Source of the DNA: Geodermatophilaceae bacterium
GTDB taxonomy: Bacteria > Actinomycetota > Actinomycetes > Mycobacteriales > Geodermatophilaceae
Assembly: GCA_013813215.1 (NCBI GenBank)
Contig: JACCSC010000324.1
Location: 1-5,842, forward strand
Length of the DNA stretch: 5,842 bases
Direction of reading: 5' to 3'
This document shows positions 1-4,809 of the stretch, in pieces (the stretch's first letter is position 1; every line of letters starts with the position of its first letter). The position numbers were made by a program, and so were the translations under genes. The notes under the pieces are model-generated. The model had not been told where the DNA came from. It searched no databases and saw only the letters and a list, made by a program, of their open reading frames with translations.

Positions 1-1
1 G

Positions 2-949
2 ACCCGGCTGGCCGCTGCCCTTGACGGGCAGCGGGCCGAGCGACCCCTCGACCCGGACGACCGCGAGCTGTTGGCGTTGGCCGACGCGCTGTCCGCCCTG
101 CGGCTGGACGCACCGCCGGACCCGGACTTCACGGCGGCGACCCGGTCCCGGCTGGTAGCACTCGCCACCGAGCGGGCCGCCGGTGAAGACCCCGTCGCCG
201 GGCGCCACGCTCCCGAGGCGCCGGTCCGATCACGGGGTCCCGCTCAGCACCGCCGGCTGGTGGTGGCGGGGTGGAACCAGCGGCTGGCCGCGGCGGTGGC
301 GGTCCTCGCGGTGCTCGTGGCCACCCTGGGGCTACTCGTGATCGCCTCCCGCGACGCGCTGCCCGGTGACGCGCTGTACGCAGTCAAACGGGGCTCGGAA
401 CGCGCCCAGGTAGGGCTGACCTTCGACCAGAGCGAGCGCGGGTTCGTCCTGTTGCACCAGGCCGAACGGCGGCTGGCCGAGGTCACCGAACTGCTGCAGG
501 AACCGGCCGCAGGCCTCGCGGCCGCCGGCTCCCCCGGCGTACCGCTCGCCGCCGCCACGGACTCCGAGATCGTCGACACGCTGGCCGCCATGGACGAGCA
601 GACCGCGGCGGGAATCGCGCTGGTCACCGGCTCGGCGGTCGCCAGCGAGGACGAGGCCACGCTCGGCATCATCCCGGTCTGGGCCGAAGGGCAGCAGAGC
701 CTGCTCGGCGACATCGTGCAGGAGATGTCCACCATCGAGCAGGCGCGGGCCGAGGCCTCCTTGGCTCTGCTCGAGCGGGTGGGCGACCGGGCCCGTTCCC
801 TGGGCGAGTCGCTGCCCTGCCAGTGCCTGGATGCCGACGGGCCTTCCGACGACCTGGGGCCGGTCCCCTGCCTCGATTGCGCGGGCGTCCCGCCCAGCGA
901 CCCTCCGTCAGGAACCCCGGAGACCACGGGTAGCACGCCGACGTCCTGA
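2..949 (+). CDS. DUF5667 single-pass membrane protein, probable anti-sigma factor (RsbN-like), 5' partial
   Basis: The reading frame is open from the left edge, so the true start lies outside; the TTG at 71 is only the first in-window start-like codon. The 315 visible residues show: a cytoplasmic part (about 1-92), starting with an RLAAALDG motif and a DPDF segment typical of DUF5667 proteins; one membrane helix at about 95-115 (LAAAVAVLAVLVATLGLLVI); then an outer DUF5667 domain at about 118-265 with the hallmark LPGDALYAVKRGSE, LTFDQSER and QAERRLAEV stretches; and a Ser/Thr/Pro-rich tail carrying four cysteines (273, 275, 290, 293). From family knowledge, such proteins often follow an ECF sigma gene; Streptomyces RsbN, which holds the developmental sigma factor BldN, is the best known membrane anti-sigma of this arrangement. 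Anti-sigma function is inferred, since the sigma gene is not in view and the sigma-binding end is cut. The DUF5667 assignment is firm. Confidence 0.8.
   Translation, partial: TRLAAALDGQRAERPLDPDDRELLALADALSALRLDAPPDPDFTAATRSRLVALATERAAGEDPVAGRHAPEAPVRSRGPAQHRRLVVAGWNQRLAAAVAVLAVLVATLGLLVIASRDALPGDALYAVKRGSERAQVGLTFDQSERGFVLLHQAERRLAEVTELLQEPAAGLAAAGSPGVPLAAATDSEIVDTLAAMDEQTAAGIALVTGSAVASEDEATLGIIPVWAEGQQSLLGDIVQEMSTIEQARAEASLALLERVGDRARSLGESLPCQCLDADGPSDDLGPVPCLDCAGVPPSDPPSGTPETTGSTPTS
12..34 (+). other. Strong intragenic hairpin, 9-bp perfect stem
   Basis: CCGCTGCCC (12-20) and GGGCAGCGG (26-34) are perfect reverse complements separated by the 5-nt loop ttgac. The hairpin lies in the truncated 5' part of the DUF5667 gene. 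No T-run follows, so it is not a standard intrinsic terminator. It might tune translation or mRNA processing near the sigma/anti-sigma gene junction, or be a chance result of high GC. The structure is seen directly; a function is not. Confidence 0.35.
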
Positions 950-951
950 CC

Positions 952-982
952 GGCTGTCGCACTACCCTCGAAAAGGGCAGCC
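952..982 (+). other. Bulged hairpin in the DUF5667-HAD intergenic gap
   Basis: The 69-bp gap between the two plus-strand genes contains CCCT-cgaaa-AGGG (965-977). It is extended by GGCTG (952-956) pairing with CAGCC (978-982), leaving an 8-nt bulge on the 5' side. It starts 3 nt after the stop codon of the upstream gene. No U-tract follows, so efficient termination is unlikely; partial attenuation or 3'-end protection is possible. A TANNNT-type hexamer, TACCCT (963-968), lies inside it without a convincing -35, so a separate promoter for the phosphatase gene cannot be shown. Confidence 0.25.
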
Positions 983-1001
983 GCAGCCGGCGGGCCCGGG
1001 C

Positions 1002-1009
1002 GGGAGGGG
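1002..1009 (+). promoter_or_regulatory. Ribosome binding site of the HAD phosphatase gene
   Basis: GGGAGGGG ends 9 nt before the GTG at 1019. That is normal spacing for an actinobacterial Shine-Dalgarno sequence, and it favours GTG 1019 over the in-frame ATG at 1025, which would be 15 nt away. Confidence 0.7.
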
Positions 1010-1018
1010 TTTCCAGCC

Positions 1019-1930
1019 GTGCGGATGCCCTGGCAGCCCACCCCGGCCGAGCAACGGCGCAGCGCCCGGGTGGCCGGCTCGGCGGCCGCCGCCGCGGCCA
1101 CGACCGGCAGCGCTGTCTCCGAGCTGGAAGCGTCCCTCTCGGTACCGCCCGACCCGATCGCCGCGGCCTTCTTCGACGTGGACAACACGATGATGATGGG
1201 CGCCTCGATGTTCCACTTCGCCCGGGGCTTGGCGGCGCGCCGCTTCTTCACCAAGCGCGATCTGGCCACCTTCGCGTGGCAGCAGGTCAAGTTCCGGGTC
1301 CGCGGCGTGGAGCACCCCGAGGACGTACGCATCGCGCGGGAGAACGCGCTGAGCTTCGCCCGCGGCATCTCCGTCGAGGAGATCGTCACCCTCGGCGAGG
1401 AGATCTACGACGACGAGATGGCACAACGGATCTGGGCCGGGACGCTGGCTCTGGCCCGCCTGCACCTCGACGCCGGCCAGCGGGTGTGGCTGGTCACCGC
1501 GACGCCGGTCGAACTCGCCGATCTGATGGCCCGGCGGCTGGGCCTGACCGGTGCGCTGGGAACGGTCAGTGAGGTCGTCGACGGCCGCTACACCGGCCGG
1601 CTGGTCGGGGAGATGATGCACGGCCAGGCCAAGGCCGAGGCAGTCAAGGCCCTGGCCGCCCGTGAGGGGCTGGCCCTGCCGCGCTGCTCGGCGTACTCGG
1701 ACTCGATCAACGACCTGCCGATGCTGTCCCTGGTCGGCAACCCGGTGGCCATCAACCCGGACACCGACCTCAAGACGATGGCGCGCGAGCAGGGCTGGCT
1801 GGTCCGCGATTTCCGGACCGGCCGCAAGGCGGCGCGGATCGGCGTACCGACCACGCTGGGGGCCGGGGCGCTCGCCGGTGGGGTCGTCGGGGGCCTCGCC
1901 GTACGCCGGCGCCTGCTCAGCCGCCCCTGA
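1019..1930 (+). CDS. HAD-IB family hydrolase (SerB-like phosphatase)
   Basis: This 303-residue protein carries the full HAD catalytic set: motif I DVDNT with nucleophile D53 and acid/base D55; motif II around T160 (LVTATP); motif III lysine K205 (HGQAKAE); and motif IV Asp pair D228/D232 (SDSINDLP). The helical cap between motifs I and II (about 60-150) fits subclass IB, the group of phosphoserine phosphatase SerB. Residues 1-48 are an Ala-rich, probably disordered extension, and residues 278-297 are a Gly/Ala-rich hydrophobic stretch followed by RRR, possibly a short membrane anchor. The family hydrolyses a phosphomonoester through an aspartyl-phosphate; the substrate here is unknown. SerB1-like proteins of this neighbourhood are often named phosphoserine phosphatases, but a lipid or other phosphate substrate is equally plausible, because HAD-IB and PlsC-type acyltransferases are often linked or fused (for example Rv2483c). 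The start is chosen from the GGGAGGGG site 9 nt upstream. Confidence 0.9.
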   Translation: MRMPWQPTPAEQRRSARVAGSAAAAAATTGSAVSELEASLSVPPDPIAAAFFDVDNTMMMGASMFHFARGLAARRFFTKRDLATFAWQQVKFRVRGVEHPEDVRIARENALSFARGISVEEIVTLGEEIYDDEMAQRIWAGTLALARLHLDAGQRVWLVTATPVELADLMARRLGLTGALGTVSEVVDGRYTGRLVGEMMHGQAKAEAVKALAAREGLALPRCSAYSDSINDLPMLSLVGNPVAINPDTDLKTMAREQGWLVRDFRTGRKAARIGVPTTLGAGALAGGVVGGLAVRRRLLSRP

Positions 1931-1940
1931 CCCGAGGATG

Positions 1941-1958
1941 CGCAGCACTGCCGCTGCG
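1941..1958. terminator. Weak hairpin between convergent genes
   Basis: CGCAGC (1941-1946) and GCTGCG (1953-1958) pair across a 6-nt loop, in the 62-bp gap between the stop of the phosphatase gene (1930) and the stop of the NmrA-type gene (1993). There is no T-run on either strand, so this is at best a weak bidirectional terminator. Position is the main support. Confidence 0.25.
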
Positions 1959-1992
1959 AGGAGGGTGCCGGGATGACGGCCAAGGAGTCGGT

Positions 1993-2880
1993 TCAGGCCG
2001 GAGACAGCAACGGCCGCAGCTCGGCGTGAGCCCAGGCCGCCAGCGTCGTCGGCGTGGTCGTGCGCAGGCTGCGTGGCTGCTCGGGGACGAAGCCGTCGCG
2101 CAGTCCGGTCGACATGCCGAGAACCGCCTCGACGACCTGGTCGCCCAGGCCGGCGTGGCGCAGCATCGCCCGCATCGCGTCGTCCTCGACCCGCTCGGCC
2201 CGCAGCGGCCGGCCGACGGCCTCGGCCACGATCGCCGTCGCTTGGGACCAGGTGAGGTCCTGCGGCCCGTGCACGGCCTGCACGTGCCGGCCGGACCAGC
2301 CCGGCGACAGCAGGCGGGTCACCGCCACCTCGGCGATGTCGCGTGGCGCCACCCAGGGCATCGGCAGGTCCAGAGGCAGCAGGACGGGCACCACTCCGGC
2401 CCGTACGGCGTCCAGCTGCAGCACCAGGTTGGCGAAGAAGAACCCGCATCGCAGGTGGAGTACCGACCGCTGCGGGCCGACCGTCGCGGCGAGCGCGAGC
2501 TGGGTGGCGGCCAGCCCGTCGATCTCACCGGCGCCGTGCCGCAGCTCGGCGCCGACGCTGCTCTGGAATACCGTGCGGGGGATGCGGTTCTCGGTGACGG
2601 CTCGGGTCACCGCTTCTGTGGCCAGCGCGTAGTCCGCGAGGGGGTCGGGTCCGTCGGTCGTCGGGTCGACCCAGTAGAGCGCGTCGACACCGGCCGTGGC
2701 CGCGACCACGGACGCGGCGTCGCGTTGGTCGACCGCGGTGGCCTCGACCAGGTCGCGCAGCTGCGGGTCGAGCCGGGCCGGGTCGCGGGCCAGCACGAGC
2801 GGGCGGACGCCGGCCCTTACCAGCATGGCCACGACATGGCGCCCCACGTTGCCGGTCGGGGTGGTGACGGCGATACGCAT
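1993..2880 (-). CDS. NmrA-family NAD(P)-binding protein (atypical SDR)
   Basis: The 295-residue protein starts with a Rossmann beta strand and nucleotide-binding loop, MRIAVTTPTGNVGRHV (1-16). LAR (30-32) follows the second strand; an Arg there usually means NADP is preferred. Further family marks are FQSSVGAELRHG (105-116), LRCGFFFANL (143-152) and the WVAPRDIAEVA block (176-186). There is no SDR YxxxK pair, as expected for NmrA-like proteins, which act either as NAD(P)H-dependent reductases (azoreductase or quinone-reductase-like relatives) or as redox-sensing regulators. The substrate cannot be told. ATG 2880 is preferred over the upstream in-frame GTG at 2910, because the Rossmann fold begins at once and the longer form would run through the inverted repeat. 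No Shine-Dalgarno precedes ATG 2880, and a TAACGT hexamer 7 nt upstream suggests a leaderless transcript. The gene is divergent from a WYL regulator, its likely controller. Confidence 0.88.
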   Translation of the reverse strand: MRIAVTTPTGNVGRHVVAMLVRAGVRPLVLARDPARLDPQLRDLVEATAVDQRDAASVVAATAGVDALYWVDPTTDGPDPLADYALATEAVTRAVTENRIPRTVFQSSVGAELRHGAGEIDGLAATQLALAATVGPQRSVLHLRCGFFFANLVLQLDAVRAGVVPVLLPLDLPMPWVAPRDIAEVAVTRLLSPGWSGRHVQAVHGPQDLTWSQATAIVAEAVGRPLRAERVEDDAMRAMLRHAGLGDQVVEAVLGMSTGLRDGFVPEQPRSLRTTTPTTLAAWAHAELRPLLSPA

Positions 2881-2887
2881 GCCGACA

Positions 2888-2893
2888 ACGTTA
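2888..2893 (-). promoter_or_regulatory. Candidate -10 hexamer for the NmrA-type gene
   Basis: Read on the minus strand, TAACGT fits the actinobacterial TANNNT -10 pattern and ends 7 nt before ATG 2880. Transcription would then begin at or next to the start codon, which matches the missing ribosome binding site. No good -35 is visible. On the plus strand the comparable hexamer CATGAT (2931-2936) lies 6 nt before GTG 2943, a weaker match. Confidence 0.35.
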
Positions 2894-2898
2894 GGAGC

Positions 2899-2925
2899 AG
2901 ATGCGGCCACATCCTGACCGCATCT
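2899..2925. promoter_or_regulatory. Inverted repeat, candidate operator in divergent promoter region
   Basis: AGATGCGG (2899-2906) and CCGCATCT (2918-2925) form a perfect 8-bp inverted repeat with an 11-nt spacer; the arms are centred 19 bp apart. Nested in it, 2900-2913 (GATGCGGCCACATC) is an imperfect 14-bp palindrome with one mismatched pair. A further GATGC lies at 2934-2938. GATG(C/T)GG-like half-sites thus occur at least three times in the 62 bp between the divergent starts at 2880 and 2943. The obvious ligand is the adjacent WYL regulator, acting on itself and on the NmrA-type gene. Binding is inferred; the repeats are seen directly. Confidence 0.55.
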
Positions 2926-2942
2926 ACGGCCATGATGCCTGC

Positions 2943-3928
2943 GTGGGGACTGAGCACACCGACCCGACCGGCCGAACGCTGTCCCTGCTCTCGTTGCTGC
3001 AGACCGGCCGGCCGTGGACGGTGACCGACCTGGCGGTCAGGCTCGCCGTCAGCGGCCGCACCATGCGTCGCGACCTGGGCCGCTTGCGGGGTCTGGGCTA
3101 CCAGGTCCGGACGCGGCCCGGGCCCGGCGGCGCCGTCCGGCTCCTGGCCTCTTCGGCGGTGCCGCCGCTGTTGTTCGACGACGACGAGGTGCTCGCGGTA
3201 GTCGCCGGGCTGCGGCTGGCCGGCGAGCGGCTCGGTGCGGACGACGCCTCGGGCCGGGCCCACGCCAAGCTCGAGCGGCTACTGCCGCCGCGACTGGCAG
3301 TTCGCGCCGCCGCCGCCGGCGCCGTCACCGAGGTCGTACCGGGAGTCACGCCGGCCGTCGCTCTGCGCACCTTCGGGCTGCTGGCCGACGCGGCGGCAGA
3401 GCAGGGGCGGGTCAGTTTCGCCTACCGCCGCGGAGCGGGTCCGAGTCGTTCCGTGTGGTCGACCCTGTCCGGCTCGTGGTACGGCGGGGGCAGTGGTACC
3501 TGCTCGCCGTGGACGTCGACCGCGACGATTGGCGCACCTTCCGGCTCGACCGCGTCCGCGACACGGAACGAGTGCCCGGCACATATGCCCGCCGCGACCT
3601 TCCCGCAGCCTCGGTGCAGGCTTACCTGCACAGCGATTTCGCGCGCCCCGGCACGCGCGTGTCGCTGGTCTTCGCGACCTCGGCGCAGCGGCTCGCCGAC
3701 CTGCTCCCGGACATGGACGGCGAACTCGTGCCGCTGGATCACAGCTCGTGCCGGTACGTGACGCAGGTGTCCAGCCCGCTCTGGTTCGCCGCGACCACGG
3801 CCGTCCTGGGCGTGCCGTTCGAGGTGGAGGAGCCCACCGCCCTGGCGGACGCGTGCCGTGACCTGGCCGCCGTGCTGGGCGGAGCCGGTCAGGTCCAGAC
3901 CGAGCGGCGCTGGGCGAGCAACGAGTAG
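2943..3928 (+). pseudogene. WYL-domain transcriptional regulator (YafY/DeoR type), frameshifted
   Basis: Two frames together spell one complete regulator. Frame A (2943 to about 3440) gives an N-terminal winged HTH at residues about 10-67 (LLSLLQTGRPWTVTDLAVRL, then SGRTMRRDLGRLRGLGY), a DDDEVLAVVAGLRLA linker region, and the first WYL-domain strand VSFAYRRGAG. Frame B (about 3440 to 3928) continues with SESFRVVDPVRLVVRRGQWY and LLAVDVDRDDWRTFRLDRV, including the naming W-Y-L triplet (codons from 3494), and then the C-terminal WCX-like part. Adding one base, for instance a fourth G in the GGG at 3437-3439, restores a single 328-residue protein of normal family length reading GAGSESFRVVDP. Unrepaired, frame A runs on to 3761 with an unrelated tail and loses the ligand-sensing half. 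GTG 2943 is chosen because homologous sequence starts just after it; ATG 2901 has AGGAG only 3 nt away and would put the inverted repeat inside the gene. Genuine decay and sequencing error cannot be told apart here. Confidence 0.85.
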
Positions 3929-4809
3929 AGGGTCTGCTGGATCGTCTCGCGCACCTGGTCGGTGAGGTTGAACACGAGCATCGGGTCCTCGGCGGCGGCC
4001 GGGCCGTACTGCGCGGTCTCGATCGGCTCGCCGAAGTCGATCAGCCACTTGCTGGGCAGCGGGATCAGCCCGAGCGGGCCGAGCAGCGGGAACGTCGGCG
4101 TCACCGGCACGTACGGCAGGCCGAGCACCCGGGCCAACGTCGGCAGGTTGCCGATCATCGGGTAGGTCTCCTCGGCTCCGACGATCGACACCGGGATGAT
4201 CGGGACGCCGGTCCGCAGGGCGGCGGAGACGAACCCGCCCCGGCCGAAGCGCTGCAGCTTGTACCGCTCGCTGAACGGCTTGCCGATCCCCTTGAAGCCC
4301 TCTGGCCAGACGCCGGCGATCTCCCCCGCGGCGAGCAGCCGCTCCGCGTCCGGCGTACAGGCCAGGGTGTGCCCCGCCTTGCGGGCCACCGATCCGACCA
4401 CGGGCATGGTGAACACCAGATCGGCCGCGAGCATCCGCAGCGCCCGCCGGGCCGGGTGGTGCTCCCGCAGCGCGACCGCGGTCATCAGCGCATCCAGGGG
4501 GACGGTCCCACTGTGGTTGGCCACGACCAGCGCGCCGCCCGTGCTCGGCACGTTGTCCAGGCCGATCGCCTCGACACGGAACCAACGCTCGTACAGCGGG
4601 CGCAGCGGCGCCATCAGGACGTTGTCGAGCAGTTCGGGATCGAAGCCGAACTCGTCGACCGGGTAGTCGCCGGTCAACCGGCGGCGGAAAAAGGCCAGCC
4701 CCCCGGCCAGCCGCCGCTCGAAGTCGGACTCCGGCCGCTCGGGCTCCGGCTCACGCACCGGTGGCTCCTCGCGCGGGCCGTGCAGCGGGATCACCGTCGC
4801 CTCAGCCAC
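3889..4809 (-). CDS. Lysophospholipid acyltransferase family protein (PlsC/LPLAT superfamily, Rv0502-like)
   Basis: This 306-residue protein has an acidic, Pro-rich N-terminus (12-28) and then an LPLAT domain from about 65 to 265. Motif I is NHSGTVPLDA with H99 and D106, an HX6D spacing rather than the classic HX4D. Motif III is GVWPEGFKG (166-174) with E170/G171. Motif IV is VPIIPVSIVGAEE (202-214). Such enzymes move an acyl chain from acyl-CoA or acyl-ACP to a hydroxyl on a lipid at the inner membrane face; the acceptor is unknown, and the wider spacing points to a branch nearer MGAT-like acyltransferases than to plain PlsC. No clear membrane helix is seen, only hydrophobic patches such as 240-251. 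The GTG start overlaps the upstream SDR gene by 8 bp and has a GGGAGG 7 nt before it, so the pair is co-transcribed and coupled. Its 3' end overlaps the convergent regulator gene by 40 bp. Confidence 0.9.
   Translation of the reverse strand: MAEATVIPLHGPREEPPVREPEPERPESDFERRLAGGLAFFRRRLTGDYPVDEFGFDPELLDNVLMAPLRPLYERWFRVEAIGLDNVPSTGGALVVANHSGTVPLDALMTAVALREHHPARRALRMLAADLVFTMPVVGSVARKAGHTLACTPDAERLLAAGEIAGVWPEGFKGIGKPFSERYKLQRFGRGGFVSAALRTGVPIIPVSIVGAEETYPMIGNLPTLARVLGLPYVPVTPTFPLLGPLGLIPLPSKWLIDFGEPIETAQYGPAAAEDPMLVFNLTDQVRETIQQTLYSLLAQRRSVWT

Noticed and set aside
962..2449. Long open frame of 495 codons on the minus strand, and a 381-codon one at 244-1389
   Set aside because: Both lie antisense to well-supported genes with clear motifs, are rich in Arg/Gly/Ala/Pro and show no domain. 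Long antisense frames are expected at this GC content.
2885..2893. CGTTGT on the minus strand as a BldN-type -10 site
   Set aside because: It is close to the CGTTGA element I recall for BldN promoters, but the sequence about 16 nt upstream (ATGTGG) bears no likeness to the matching -35.
2901..2942. ATG 2901 as the start of the WYL gene
   Set aside because: AGGAG lies only 3 nt before it, too close for normal use. The 14 extra residues resemble nothing in the family, and the inverted repeat would fall within the gene.
2026..3024. 332-codon plus-strand frame antisense to the NmrA-type gene
   Set aside because: Composition is shadow-like (runs of Arg, Gly, Gln, His) and there are no motifs, while the minus strand gives a full Rossmann-fold protein.
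3429..3449. Programmed -1 ribosomal frameshifting in the WYL gene
   Set aside because: No slippery heptamer of the X-XXY-YYZ type is present and I see no evident stimulatory structure. A lost base in a G-run is simpler.
1984..3900. Similar short sequences at both ends of the NmrA/WYL module (GGAGTCGGTTCAGG near 1984 and GGAGCCGGTCAGG near 3881) as a target-site duplication
   Set aside because: The match is imperfect with a gap and made of common GC-rich words, and there are no terminal inverted repeats or transposase or recombinase genes.
3422..4585. 387-codon minus-strand frame spanning the regulator end and the acyltransferase gene
   Set aside because: It runs in another frame of the acyltransferase gene, whose own frame has all LPLAT motifs. 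The sequence is low-complexity and without a domain.
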